Origin: Rhipidocladum racemiflorum
Taxonomy: Eukaryota; Streptophyta; Magnoliopsida; Poales; Poaceae
Length of the DNA stretch: 64,000 bases
Direction of reading: 5' to 3'
Assembly: GCA_036346355.1 (NCBI GenBank)
Contig: CM070576.1
Span: forward strand, 56,467,712 to 56,531,711
The position numbers were made by a program, and so were the translations under genes. The notes beneath the pieces are model-generated. The model worked only from the letters and a program-made list of their open reading frames with translations, ran no database searches and was not told the origin of the DNA. The first letter of the stretch is position 1. Each line of letters begins with the position of its first letter. This document shows positions 13,051-25,218 of this stretch, piece after piece.

Positions 13051-13990
13051 TGAACAAAATGAGTAGCAATCAGTTGAAATTATTGTGAAATGTTATGTTC
13101 TATATATGTGCGTAGATATTTTTCTAAACATACTTTGACGAGGATCCTGATTAGGATACATAGTCCTAGTAGATTAATATACTATTTAGCTTTATTCTCT
13201 TGTAAGAAAATATCACTCTTTTCTCGTATATAAGCAGGGACACATTGTACATACCAGAAAATATCAATAAATAAGATAGAGCTCTATTCTCATCTCATAT
13301 TTATAAGAGCTCTATTCTCATCTCATATTTATACAATATTGAGTGAGCAACAAATACATAACAGAAAACATCTTTTCTGAGATACGGAAGCGAAATCTTA
13401 CTTGAATCGTAAATATTCCTATAACTACCTAGTACCTAATACTCAACTGACAACAAATCACAACAACCGCGGAGAAAATAGATTACCGCCGATCCGTTGA
13501 ACCAAACCCAATAAAAAAACAAGAAAAACAACCACAGCCATCTAAACCGAACGGAGCAGAACAGGATAGAGAGAGAGGGGGGGAGGCGGGGAATCACTCT
13601 CAGGCCATCCCGTGATTTGTCGCATGCCAGCTCGCACACACACAAAGTGCACGATCGGAAAGCCACCACACCACTAATCGCGTCCAGCAACATTACAACT
13701 CCGTTCTCCAGGTTGTTCACCCCTGACCATAAAATCATCCTAACTTACTATTAATCTATATATATATATGTCAGTTCCGATGTATATAGAAAAATAAGAA
13801 ACAAAAGCTAATTCTTATTTAATACTTAATCAGATTTGCACACAAGCATATACTACAGATTATTTGCTTGCTCTAACCGAAGGGGATTCCGGCGGCCACC
13901 ACGAAGATTCCCTGCAGATGGGCCCCACCCTCCGAACACAAACCCCATCCCCTGCTCCTCTTCACAAAATAAAGCCCGCACGGCGCAAGC
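13050..13990. other. Region upstream of AMT1
   Basis: No gene. Holds the AMT1 promoter. A 35-bp segment, ataagagctctattctcatctcatatttat, is repeated in tandem at about 13272-13332. The last 120 bp before the TATA box are C-rich. Confidence 0.5.
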
Positions 13991-13998
13991 CGATCTCC

Positions 13999-14005
13999 TA
14001 TAAAT
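13999..14005 (+). promoter_or_regulatory. TATA box of the AMT1 gene
   Basis: TATAAAT 132 bp before the ATG of the ammonium transporter. The expected start of transcription is near 14030, leaving a leader of about 105 bp that ends in a purine-rich stretch (ggaggagaagaaagag). No other good TATA is seen between 13900 and the ATG. Confidence 0.6.
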
Positions 14006-14136
14006 CCGACGCCACTCCCCAACCTCCCACGCCACATCTCCCAGCCTTCTCTCCTTGTACTTTTCTACTCCAGTGGAAGAGATCTGAGGGCGTTCGTTGC
14101 TAGCCTAGGGGGGAGGAGAAGAAAGAGAGGAGGAAG

Positions 14137-15627
14137 ATGTCGACGTGCGCGGCGGACCTGGCGCCGTTGCTGGGGCCGGCGGTGAACGCGACGGACTACC
14201 TGTGCAACCAGTTCGCTGACACCGCGTCGGCGGTGGACGCTACGTACCTGCTTTTCTCGGCGTACCTCGTGTTCGCCATGCAGCTCGGCTTCGCGATGCT
14301 CTGCGCGGGGTCGGTCCGGGCCAAGAACACCATGAACATCATGCTTACCAACGTCCTGGACGCCGCCGCGGGCGCGCTGTTCTACTACCTCTTCGGCTTC
14401 GCCTTCGCCTTCGGCACGCCGTCCAACGGGTTCATCGGGAAGCAGTTCTTCGGGCTCAAGCAGATGCCCAAGACCGGTTTTGACTACGACTTCTTCCTCT
14501 TCCAGTGGGCCTTCGCCATCGCCGCCGCCGGCATCACATCCGGGTCGATCGCCGAGAGGACGCAGTTCGTGGCGTACCTCATCTACTCGGCGTTCCTCAC
14601 CGGGTTCGTCTATCCGGTGGTGTCCCACTGGATCTGGTCCGTCGACGGGTGGGCATCCGCCAGCCGCACGTCCGGCCCGCTGCTCTTCAAGTCCGGCGTC
14701 ATCGACTTCGCCGGCTCTGGCGTTGTGCACATGGTCGGCGGCATCGCCGGGCTCTGGGGCGCGCTCATAGAGGGCCCCCGCATCGGCCGCTTCGACCACG
14801 CCGGGCGCTCGGTGGCGCTCAAGGGCCACAGCGCCTCGCTCGTCGTGCTCGGGACGTTCCTTCTGTGGTTCGGCTGGTACGGATTCAACCCTGGGTCCTT
14901 CACCACCATCCTCAAGACGTACAAGCCCTCCGGGAGCATCAACGGGCAGTGGTCGGGCGTGGGCCGCGCCGCCGTGACGACGACGCTGGCCGGCAGCGTG
15001 GCGGCGCTCACGACGCTGTTCGGGAAGCGGCTCCAGACGGGACACTGGAACGTGGTGGACGTCTGCAACGGGCTGCTGGGCGGCTTCGCGGCCATCACCG
15101 CGGGGTGCAGCGTGGTGGAGCCGTGGGCGGCGATCATCTGCGGGTTCGTATCGGCTTGGGTGCTCATCGGGCTCAACGCGCTCGCCGCGCGCCTCAAGTT
15201 CGACGACCCGCTCGAGGCCGCGCAGCTCCACGGCGGCTGCGGCGCGTGGGGGATCATATTCACGGCGCTGTTCGCGAAGCAGAAGTACGTGGAGGATATC
15301 TACGGCGCTGGCAGGCCGTACGGGCTGTTCATGGGCGGCGGCGGCCGGCTGCTCGCCGCGCACGTCGTGGAGATCCTGGTCATCGCCGGGTGGGTAAGCT
15401 GCACCATGGGCCCGCTCTTCTACGCGCTCAAGAAGCTGGGCCTGCTCCGCATCTCGGCCGACGACGAGATGTCCGGCATGGACCTGACCCGGCACGGCGG
15501 CTTCGCGTACGTCTACCACGACGAGGACGACGGCGACAAGTCGGGGGTTGGTGGGTTCATGCTCAAGTCCGCGCAGACCCGCGTCGAGCCAGCGGCGGCG
15601 GCGGCGTCGTCCAACAACCGGGTGTAA
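14137..15627 (+). CDS. AMT1;1: AMT1-type high-affinity ammonium transporter
   Basis: Single open frame of 496 residues with no intron, as is usual for plant AMT1 genes. The product is a plasma-membrane channel-like transporter that takes up ammonium and works as a trimer in this family. The family signature is clear: D190-F-A-G-S-G followed by H198 (DFAGSGVVHMVGG), with the second pore histidine at H365 in LHGGCGAWG. These match the Asp and twin His of bacterial AmtB. About eleven hydrophobic segments lie between residues 36 and 430. The cytosolic tail has DLTRHGGFAYVY; T451 aligns with the threonine whose phosphorylation closes AMT1 trimers in Arabidopsis (known for the family, inferred here). 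The start at 14137 is in good context (aggaagATGtc), follows a TATA box by 130 bp, and gives an N-terminus typical of AMT1;1. Length agrees with rice AMT1 proteins. The isoform number is inferred from similarity and neighbours. Confidence 0.96.
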   Translation: MSTCAADLAPLLGPAVNATDYLCNQFADTASAVDATYLLFSAYLVFAMQLGFAMLCAGSVRAKNTMNIMLTNVLDAAAGALFYYLFGFAFAFGTPSNGFIGKQFFGLKQMPKTGFDYDFFLFQWAFAIAAAGITSGSIAERTQFVAYLIYSAFLTGFVYPVVSHWIWSVDGWASASRTSGPLLFKSGVIDFAGSGVVHMVGGIAGLWGALIEGPRIGRFDHAGRSVALKGHSASLVVLGTFLLWFGWYGFNPGSFTTILKTYKPSGSINGQWSGVGRAAVTTTLAGSVAALTTLFGKRLQTGHWNVVDVCNGLLGGFAAITAGCSVVEPWAAIICGFVSAWVLIGLNALAARLKFDDPLEAAQLHGGCGAWGIIFTALFAKQKYVEDIYGAGRPYGLFMGGGGRLLAAHVVEILVIAGWVSCTMGPLFYALKKLGLLRISADDEMSGMDLTRHGGFAYVYHDEDDGDKSGVGGFMLKSAQTRVEPAAAAASSNNRV

Positions 15628-17456
15628 TCGGTCAAGAAGGACGCAAAAGCAGAGATTAAATGTCACATTCGATCCCATATTTTCCAGCACTGTTTTGGCC
15701 AATCCTTTGCCACTTCCAGTACTCTAGATCTGGTGTGCTCCAAGATTGTAAAATAACCGTAGGACGAGATTACAAGCGATATAATTTTGCCGGGGTTTTT
15801 GTGTACATGCTTGTGTGATGTGTCCATAGTTAGAAATGTGTCAGCTCTCAGCTGTGTGGATGTAATCGGCAGGGCTAGGGTTTTTCTTGTTCGTAATGCT
15901 GTTATTTTTGTGGTGCAATTTCATCATCGGAACAGTGTGGTGCACCGGTGGTCAAGATAGGTGGCTATCGAGGTTTGAAAGAATTGTTTTGTCCTGTGGT
16001 CTACCGCTCTCCATCAGAACTTTTGACTTGTTTCCTGGATGCAGTGGTCTAGGGGTACGTACGTGTACGTGTTTCGTTTATATGGAGTTCTAGTTATATT
16101 TTTATTTTTCTACCAAACATATTATATTTGAATTTTCCCAAAAACTTCTTTTCTGGTTTTCAATTTATATTGAATGAGTGTGAGTTTTAGCTGTTATCTA
16201 CTACTACTTGGTTATTAACATGCGTGTTTGCATATGCCACCTCACAGTAAAACAAAGTGTCAATGTGTCATGCCTTTCTATTTTCACAGCTATAGAGTCG
16301 AAAGAAAGAATAATTGCAACCAAGCTACTCCGGTCAGATTTCTTTTCTTTACTTTTCTGGAATTTTTTAGCTAGAAAAATGGGGCCTACTCTCTGGTCAA
16401 TAAATTTATAATCAACATGTGACTTCTCCATGCAGGGCCGGCCTAGCAATGAATCTTTCGTTATGGTTTGAGCAATATTCCTTCTCTTTTAGTAGCACTA
16501 CCTGACAATATTAGCCTTTTCTAGAGAGAAAACTGTGCTAGAATTCTACATTTGTTTGTAGCCTGTACCACTGCACCCCTCTGTTTTTGGATATATGTTA
16601 TTCTAGCTATCAAATTTTATTTTTTAAATACATGTTATTATACAATTTTGAGATGATTTTTCATTGTCGTTTCCTTATATACCACTCTCATTTGGCTATT
16701 TCGAAGATCAGTAAGTGGCATAAAATAGGTTAATTTGGTGCTTTTGTACATTTGCCTTAGTCAACTATAAATTCCTGAAACTGTCATCTGTTCCTGAACA
16801 GAGTTAGTACTTAATTAGGAAATTGAGGTTTCGTCTGAAATTGCTGTGGGATAAGAGTACCATTTGATGTTCCTCTTTTAGTTCTTAAGTTTAATCCTGT
16901 TGTATTGTTACTTTTTCTTCTACGGGAGCGATCCACAATTCAATTATGCGGTACCACAGAACATAACTCTCTTTCATTGATCCTGCCAGATAAGATTGCT
17001 AGCAGTTCGAAAGAGATTGGAGAATACAATACGCACCTCACCTCACTCACCCCATAGCTAGCTTCCCCTCGTGGCGTTCTCACCAATTAAAAGTTGCCAT
17101 GTCAGGACAACACAAGTTACACACTGTTCTGCAACAGACTGCATAAAAAACAAAGTAGCAGTAGGCCTATGCCATCACCCGACTAGGAGGTGGAAGGAGT
17201 AGGAAAACAATAGAGAGCTGTCACTCTATCAAGATTCTCTACGGGGCTGTAGATCAAAGGCAGTGGGAAAAAAACTAGGAATAACTTTTGAATGACGGGA
17301 GAAAGCTGCTCTGTCTCGTTATCATGGCGGAAAGGCGATAAGCAGATACTATACAAGAGCAAGCAATCTTCTCACTAAAAGTCTCGATCTCCTCCGTGAC
17401 TAAATTAACTATTACTCCTGGTGCTATTGAATTTCGTTGGAGGTTATTGAATTGTA
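15628..17456. other. Intergenic stretch downstream of AMT1
   Basis: First 250 bp are probably the AMT1 3' UTR (aataaccg and further AT-rich words near 15750). A remnant of the gaatatatgt-type MITE lies at about 16577-16800. No other gene or element recognised. Confidence 0.4.
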
Positions 17457-17794
17457 CTCCCTCTATTCCTATTTGTAGGGCATATTAGTTTTTGTTGGAA
17501 GTTCCATTTTATAAGGCGTATGCATTAACTGGCGCATGTATAAGCAAATTAATTGGCCAGCAGTAATTATCAACCTCATGCATGCATGGGCGTGACCAAT
17601 GGGTCCTCCTAGGAGTAATTACCAACTGCATGCATGCATGAACATGGCCAATGATCGCTGCATGCAGAGTGAACGAGGCATAATTAATCATGATTAATTA
17701 GAGAAAATTCGGAAAGCAAAACACATTGATGACTTGTCTTGGTCTTTGCAAAAAAACTTATACGCCCTACAGATACATACAGGAATGGAGGGAG
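17457..17794. mobile_element. Stowaway-type MITE
   Basis: 338 bp. Ends CTCCCTCTATTCCTATTTGTAGGG and the mirror ccctacagata...ggaatggagggag, flanked by TA. The arms contain palindromic catgcatgcatg segments. Confidence 0.8.
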
Positions 17795-18468
17795 TATATA
17801 GGAGTACTCCAGTAAGCTATCGCCAGTGCTTTTCCACTGGCTAAGCTTTATCTCCAAGTAAAAATAAAACCGCTTTCACCTTTTTCTATCTGCACGGGTG
17901 CGCAAAGCTTCCCTCGTAGCGGGAGCTCCTTTGTGATGTCACGAACGGAACCAAGCAACGATGCACTGGCTCGTGCCCTGAGGCCAAGATCGACCAATCG
18001 GCGCGTGCCGTGGTGCACGCAACCGAACCGTTCGGGTCGCAAGGCGGCGGACGGGGAAATTAACCGGCCGGAAACACGCGGTGCGCCCCTGTCGTTTCGG
18101 TGGGATCACGAGGATCCCACGCGGGCTCACGACGGGACGGCGAGTAAGATAGCCTCGATCGGCTTGCTTTTGTTTTCTCGCTCGCTCGTCGCCGTCTCGT
18201 CGATCGATCGAACAACTGGCCGCTGCGCGTTGGTTCATTGCCTGCATTGCCCCGGGCCGGTGGCGCGCGCCGGTGCGTTGGCGAATGCTGAGCGCGTATT
18301 ACTTGGCGGGGGACACTGTCCGCGTGCTGCCTACTCGGGTTGTACGTACGGCTGTTTTCGATTCAGCGGATCCTCCCATGCGATGCATGTGCAGCAGCGG
18401 CGGTTGGCTTGAAAAAGATGCTTGATATCGATCGATCGGTTTAAGCGAACGAAGGATTGAGCCTTGAA

Positions 18469-19697
18469 TAGGGGTGGCAATCATACCCGCGGGTCCGGGT
18501 ACCCGCGGGTTCTGCACCCGTCGGGTTCGGATTCGGGTCCTATTCTTTAACCGTGGGTTTTTCGGGTCGGGTACCCGCGATGAGTCGGGTCGGGTTCGGG
18601 TTTAGCAAATCACCCATGGGTACCCGTCGGGTATCCGAATATATCACGGGCACGGCGGAAGTCCTCTGGTAGCTCGCGTATCGCCCATCCCGATTCCCAG
18701 ATCCGGCCCATCCGGCCTTCCCAAATCCCCTTCCCCGTGCGGTGCGGCGGCTACTAGGGCGCCTCCGTTCCCCAACCGCCATGACCACCGAACCCTAATC
18801 CCTAATCTCGAGACTCCCGATTCGGCGGGGCGGCGGCGCCTCCATCCAGCCATCTACATCTTCTTGGCCTCTCGCGTCCTCCTCCGGCTCTGTGCGCCGC
18901 TGGCGACGCCAGTCGCCAAGCCAAGGCGGTGGAGGGGCAGCAGAGAGCACCAAGGGTCCGGCCATCTCCATCTTCTTTGGTGAGTTCCCTCATATGATGA
19001 ATGGTGCGGAATGATCGATTATTCATCCACATAGTGACATTTGATGTATGTCTAGTGAGGTGGCGAGGCGTAGAGAGCACCAAGCTCGGATAATCGGATT
19101 GTGTTTGTTTTCCAGCTCCCAGGTCCCAGGATACTTTCATTCAAAGTCAGTTCCCTTGTTCTCATCATTCACTGTTATTTCTTAATTCCAACTCATAAGT
19201 TTAATCTCGTATCAAATTCAGTTCATGTTTGTCAGATTACTATGTTGAACTATGTTGGCATGTTAAACTATGTTAAACTATGTCAATTTGCTTATTTGCT
19301 CATATTGACTTTTTGCTCAATTGAACTGTCCGATTTGCAACGCCAAAGAGGGTCTGTGAGACTGTGACATGCTCTCCAGCCTCCATTATATCATGGCATT
19401 TTTTCCTCAGTAGTATATATATATCAATATATGGTTGTGCTTTCTTTATATCCGCCTCCATTATATCATGACTATAGCTTCATATGGATGGTTTGTCTGT
19501 CTGTTCATTTTTCCTCGGTAGTACTATGTTTGATACCGGCGGGTACCCGTCGAGTTCGGGTACCCGTCGGGTTCGGATTCGGGTATATGTTTTTACCCGA
19601 AATGTTATTCGGGTTCGGATCGGGTATTCGGAATCGGGTTCGGATTCGGGTCGGGTTTTGTAAAACCCGCACCCGACCCGACCCGTTGCCATCCCTA
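18469..19697. mobile_element. hAT-type non-autonomous element with GC-rich interior
   Basis: 1229 bp. Ends TAGGGGTGGCAA and TTGCCATCCCTA, flanked by the perfect 8-bp duplication GCCTTGAA (18461-18468, 19698-19705). The arms are variants of cgggtacccgcgggt and its mirror. The interior, 18650-19000, is GC-rich and gene-like (ccgccatgaccaccgaaccctaatcc), followed by an AT-rich part. No transposase motif seen. Confidence 0.9.
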
Positions 19698-19957
19698 GCC
19701 TTGAAGAGATTCTTGTTCAACGGGAAAATCTATAGCTGGTGGCAGCTTTTGCAACCTGGAAAGATTATAGGGGTTCATTTATTAGTATTGGACTTTAGTA
19801 GTACTACTTGTGTGCTCTTTATTTTATTTAGAGCCTAATTGGAACGGATGAACTTCTCAAAACCATGCAATTCTAGGAATTAGTATTGGAATGTGGTCCA
19901 GACTCCAGTACGAGCCATTGGTTAGCACACTCCCAATGCAAAGTTTTTAGTCATATA

Positions 19958-20175
19958 CTCCATCCGTTTCACAAAGAGTGCATTTTTTATTTTTTTAAGA
20001 TAGATTAGTATGCAAGGTAAATGATTAATGTGACCCTCATCACTCTATGCACAGGCGTGCTGGTGCTTTGGTTTCCACTTGCACTTAAATGAGCATACAT
20101 ACATTTACAACTGGCCCTACGGACTAAAGATGAACTCTTTGTGGGGCAAATTTTGAACACTAGAAATGTATAGTA
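19958..20175. mobile_element. Stowaway-type MITE, damaged copy (CACAAAGAGTGCATTT family)
   Basis: Left end TA-CTCCATCCGTTTCACAAAGAGTGC; the right part has aactctttgtggggcaaattttgaac but the terminal bases are lost. Same family as 20957-21191, 43812-44046 and 52896-53119. Confidence 0.7.
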
Positions 20176-20407
20176 TCTAAAATCATCCACATTATTACTA
20201 GATACAATCTCTCCAACCCTTTGTATCTTAGCATGAGTACATAGAGAACATCAAATAAATATCATAAAACATATAAATCCAATCACTCTCTTCCCAATGC
20301 ATTTTTTTTGTATTTTCTCTTGGTTTATGTGACTAAGCTGTTCCTCATGCAAGAAATGGCTTACATCTCTCTTCTTTAATCTTCACTTCACGTTAGCATT
20401 AATACTA

Positions 20408-20660
20408 CTCCCGCCATCCTAAAATATAAGGCACAACTGTTTTTTTTCTAAGTCTCAGAATACAGGGCGCAACGCCTCCTCGACTCCTGTTCTAGTTTCT
20501 CTCCCATCTCTCATACGCATGTATACATGCATTAACCTTCTCTCTCATCTCTCATGCGTATGCATGCACGCATTAACCCCCTCGAGTTCTGCGTGACGCA
20601 ACTGCTTCCTTGGTCTCTGCTTTGGTAGGAGTTACGCCTTATATAACGGGATGGAGGGAG
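20408..20660. mobile_element. Stowaway-type MITE (CCATCCTAAAATATAAGGC family)
   Basis: 253 bp. Ends CTCCCGCCATCC and GGATGGAGGGAG with TA on both sides. A second, interrupted member lies at about 24779-25218. Confidence 0.8.
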
Positions 20661-20697
20661 TACATGATATGATTAAGAAACTGCTAACATAGAGGTA

Positions 20698-21226
20698 CTT
20701 CCTTCGGTTTCATATTTCTTGTCGTTTTAGACATAATCTCACATACCAAAGAGTGATTAATAGAGTGCTAATTTCCTAATGTGGCCATATTAAATAGTTT
20801 GGAAATGGTGTGATCCCAATTCTCAAAACAAGGATACCCAATCGTTATGTGTGCATGCAGAGCTCAAGCGTCAACAATCAATACGCATGCTTTGAAAATC
20901 TAGTGTTATTAAATGCAGAATGATTCAACGACAGAAATTTTTAATCAAACTACATACTCCCTCTGTCCCACAAAGAGTGCATTTCTAGTGTTCAAATTTT
21001 GTCCCACAAAGAGTGCATTTCTAGTCCGTAGGGCCCAGCTGTAAGTGTATACATGCTCATTTAAGTGCTTGTGGAAACCGAAGCACCAACATGCTTGTGT
21101 ATGGAGTAATGAGGGTTACATTGGTCATTTACCTTGCACACTAATCTGTCTTAAAAATCCTAGAAATGCACTCTTTGTGAGACAGAGGGAGTAATGCTTA
21201 AGCGACAGAAAATATGAATCCGGAGG
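20698..21226. mobile_element. MITE interrupted by a Stowaway element
   Basis: Left end cttccttcggtttcatattt mirrored by right end aaatatgaatccggagg; the word cgac follows or precedes each. The Stowaway element 20957-21191 sits inside it. Confidence 0.7.
20957..21191. mobile_element. Stowaway-type MITE (CACAAAGAGTGCATTT family)
   Basis: 235 bp. Ends CTCCCTCTGTCCCACAAAGAGT and its mirror, flanked by TA. The first 28 bp of the end sequence occur twice at the left (at 20966 and 21001). Nested in the MITE 20698-21226. Confidence 0.88.
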
Positions 21227-22003
21227 TAGTGTTGGAGTGCCCCATGGCCTTACAGTAAATAGTTACCAAAATAAGCAGAGAAAGGCTGGGTAGGTGGATG
21301 TGAACAGTTAGGGCTCGAGAGTCGAGACCCCGTGGAATCTATCTACCAGCTGTGTTTAGTTGATGCATGAAGTTATTGAATTAATCGTCGGTTACGATGG
21401 ATTGATGGTCAAATTTTGGATTGGAGCGCACATGCATGCATGAAGAGACCGCCGCTTGGATTGGAACCTGAGCGGTTATGCTTGCGTGCAGCACGAATCG
21501 TTTGTTTTTCCTGCCCTTTGCTTGCAGACATCGCCTGACGTGACTAAGACATGTTTGGGATCCTTTGGCTGACTTCTTTGCAGTTGAAAACTAAAAACTA
21601 GCACCGTATTTGTATAACAAGGAGTTAATAATCAAAACTTGATTTAGGGTGGCTTCTTATAACTTCGATGAATTGTGATTCTAAATTTGCCAATTACCCT
21701 CTCCTACAAGTATAAAATCCAAAACCCATGCCCTCTTGCGTGCCCCCATTCCTGACCTGTACGTACCTTTTACATCTAAAAGAGCTGTCAAATGCCAAAC
21801 CTCTTCAGCTCAGCTATGTAATCTTTCAGCTCAATCGTGTAGCCCTTCAACCATACAGTCGAGTCAAAAATTATTTATCAAAAAAGTTACGCACATAGCA
21901 AACAAGGGGCTAGGTGTTGGCAATGTGTGCTGCCCAAAGCATTCGGAAAGAGCCAGGCTTTAACATTGTTTACAGTGGAACGGGGCTTATCAATTGTGGC
22001 GGG

Positions 22004-22802
22004 TAGGGATGAAACTGGTACGGATATTTTCCGACCGACCGACCGACTGAATTGATTTGGAAGGTGATTTGGATAGTTTCACAGATATCCAGTTGATTTC
22101 TCGGATAAGGATATGGATACAGATAATTTACATGGATACGGATACGGATATGGAACACTGATTATCCGATGGATACGGAATATCCGAGTTTTTGTTTGGA
22201 TAATATCCGAATATGACATACGGATATTATCCGAATAACACGTTTCAGAATAACATATTAACAATTTAACATGTTTCACTGTTTCAGAGACTGGGGTCTG
22301 CATTGGATGACAAGATATAATGTGTTCATTTGTGCTAGATGCTAATTTGGAGATATTTGGGTAAAGGTGGTACAGAAATTAGCAAGTGGCGTTTCAGGAG
22401 GGCTACTTAGGATTCAACAGCATATGCCAGCTGCAAATCATTTGGTTCAATTATTGCAATGGGGTACATTATTACTCACAGAGTCACATGTATGACAATC
22501 TATGGATAAAAAGGAAAAAAAAAAGACATACAAATATATTTCTTTTGGAATTTTGAATTTAAATTTGGACCGATTTTGGAAAAAAACTGAAATTGGATTT
22601 TAAAATATCCGACTAATATTATTCGATCCATGTTGATTCCGATCCGTATTCGATCTGTATTCGTAACCGATATTATCCTGTATAATCCGTATTCGATTCT
22701 GTATTCGACACTATTCGTATTCGATTCTGTATTCGATAAAAAATACGGATACGTATATGAATAGGACGTTATTCGACCGTATCCGATCCGATCACATCCC
22801 TA
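22004..22802. mobile_element. hAT-type non-autonomous element with perfect 8-bp duplication
   Basis: 799 bp. Ends TAGGGATG and CATCCCTA, flanked by the perfect 8-bp duplication GTGGCGGG (21996-22003, 22803-22810), diagnostic for hAT-type insertion. Both arms consist largely of variants of ggatacggat and its mirror. No coding sequence. Confidence 0.9.
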
Positions 22803-22810
22803 GTGGCGGG

Positions 22811-23765
22811 TTGTGCGACAAAACGGTCTCGTGTGCTACGTACTCCAAACACCGTCAAAGTGTACGGCTTGTTGCTATGTGCGTGCAGATAATCTAGCAT
22901 GCGATCCAGTTTGGTACAAGTGGTACATGTATGAGGTGTTTCAAAAAAAATTATTCATGTGCGTTGGTTGCTTAAATAGAACCATTCTATCTTGGATCAA
23001 GTGATACAAATTTTAAAAAATATTTCATATACATACTGAGCCATTTCACTCACCTAAAATAATGGAACCAAATGATACAAAACAATCACATTCTATTCAA
23101 CCTCATCCTATGAACCAAACGCACCTAATTGATCAAGGCATGCATATGGGAAGGCCTGCTTGAGTACTTGACCCGAAAGAAACTGCGCTTCATAGAAAAA
23201 TGGCACCAGAAGGCTTCACTCAGCACGGACCCGAAAGAAACTGTGCTCGGTGATACGGTTGAAGGCGAAAAGGGCAGCGCGATCACACAGTCTCAGTTAA
23301 CAGAAACATCGAAATTCAGTTTGTCAATTGCAAGACTTACGGTTCTTTTTTCGGACGTAAGACATACGGTTATCTCCAGATTGGGATATGCAAAGACTTT
23401 TTATGAACCAGCATTAAGTGGTGAACGAGCCGTCCCCTTTTTTCTGCAAATAAGTGCAGAGCTTGGTAGAAGGGCAAGAGATGGAATGGTCACGAGTCAC
23501 CCGGGGCATGTATGAAGTCCGGTACTCCCAAAGTATACCAAAATCGTACAACCTTCCAAGTACCCCCAACGCAGTGGTTGCCATGCTGCCACACGCTCAA
23601 TTCGGCCTTACGGAAGCGCACTTTTTGCACGGAATGCAGCCTCTATCTGAGATTTTTCTTTGTACTTTAAAAAGATCGAGTACAAGGTTAGCCTAAAACG
23701 TGGGCAATATAGCTGATCATTCCGCGCCGGGCGTGTTATATGAAGCAACTGAAGCCACCAACTAC
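22811..23765. other. Intergenic stretch, no gene recognised
   Basis: No recognised exon; the 128-codon frame at 23129-23515 has no family features. Short repeat gacccgaaagaaactg at 23170 and 23229. Confidence 0.4.
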
Positions 23766-23769
23766 GTAC

Positions 23770-24012
23770 TGCATCCAATCACAAATAGTTGTCGTTTTGA
23801 ACAACGATACGGTCTCTAAAACACACATTTTTTATCACTACAATCTATTATAATATATTTATAAAATCCAATAAAATTACAACATTATAAAAGTATTTTT
23901 TGAGACAAATATACATATACGGTTTTTATGTATATAATTTAAAATTTTAAAAAGATATTGATAGTTAAGGTTTTAAAATTTTAACTAAAACGATAACTAT
24001 TCATAACTACAA
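23770..24012. mobile_element. Decayed relative of the MITE at 24931-25190
   Basis: Shares gtcgttttg...attataatatatttataaaa...attacaacattat...gagacaa...tttatgtat with the intact element 1.1 kb to the right, but the terminal CTCCCTC bases are lost. Confidence 0.6.
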
Positions 24013-24778
24013 AAAAAATAACAAACATGTACGCTACGGTGTGGCGGTAATAACTCTATCAATGACTCTCAACGAGGTACAGCCGTCACTCTCCCACCTA
24101 AACCGCGTCTACAACAGCGACAAATTAAGCTATCGACTGAAGTACAGCAGTCGTCCAGATATTTCAACTCGAACCAAGTCTACGCACTACACGGAAACGT
24201 ACATACGTACAGTTAACGCGAGCTGCATCGAGAAAAAGGCAACAGAAGTTATTGCGGCGACGACGGGGCGGAATCTTCCATGGATCCACACCGCCGATCA
24301 CTGAACGCAGGGTCAACCGGAAGCAACCCCGTACGGTTGGCTGATGGGAAAACCATGGCGATGTGTCCTTTTCCAGGCTCGATCTAGGAGTTAACAAACG
24401 CCAGACCGAGCAGAGCTTGCAGCTCTTCCCAGCGCGGGTGGGTGGGGGCGTGTGCGCGCAGCCAAGTTTGAACCTTGAAACGAGACTGCTCGAGAGCTCG
24501 GTGTTGACTTGATCTCTTTGGGTGGTTAAGGGCTTTAAGGCTCCGTGCATCCATGGCCATGCATGCTTCGTGCGTTCAGTTGCATGGTTGTTCGCCGAAA
24601 TTTTTATCTGAACTGCTATACCGGTTACCCCACACCCTCCCCAGTTTAGTTATTGTATATGCTCACTCAATCTTCGAATATATATTATTCTAGCTTTTAA
24701 ATTTTATTCTTAAGTACATGATATACCTTTTTTGTATTTCCCCCTGTTATATCCTTGTCTTTTAGCTATTTTTAATGT

Positions 24779-25218
24779 TTTTTTTTCCAAGTCCCAAAAT
24801 ACAGGGTGCGACGCATTCTCAGTTCCTGTTCCGACTGCTCTTCAATCTCTCATGCACTCATGCATACATTAACCCCATCGAGCTCCGCGCGATGCAACTG
24901 CTTCCTTGGTCTCTGCGTTAGTAGGAGTTACTCCCTCTAGTCTGGTAATATCTGTCGTTTTGGACATCGACACGATCTTCAAAATACAACTTTGACCGCT
25001 AATTTTTATTATAATATATTTATAAAACCCAATAAAATTATAATATTATGAAAGTACTTCTCGAGACAAGTCTACACATATAATTTTTATGTATCCAATT
25101 TAAATATTTAAAAATATATTGTTAGTCAAAGTTTCGAAAGTTTGATCATCACTATGTTCAAAACGACAGGTATTACCAAACCGGAGGGAGTACGTCTTAT
25201 ATAATAGGATGGAGGAAG
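24779..25218. mobile_element. Interrupted Stowaway-type MITE (CCATCCTAAAATATAAGGC family)
   Basis: The body (gtcccaaaatacagggtgcg ... ggtctctgcgttagtaggagt) and the right end (cgtcttatataataggatgg) match 20408-20660. It is split by the MITE 24931-25190. The left terminus is missing. Confidence 0.75.
24931..25190. mobile_element. Stowaway-type MITE nested in another
   Basis: 260 bp. Ends CTCCCTCTAGTCTGGTAATA and the mirror tattaccaaaccggagggag, flanked by TA on both sides. Inserted into the MITE of the 20408-20660 family. Confidence 0.88.

Noticed and set aside
14065..15702. A 545-codon open frame on the minus strand opposite AMT1, and a 384-codon plus-strand frame in another phase
   Set aside because: Both are rich in Arg, Glu and Gly with no domain. 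They follow from the strong third-position GC of the real AMT1 frame.
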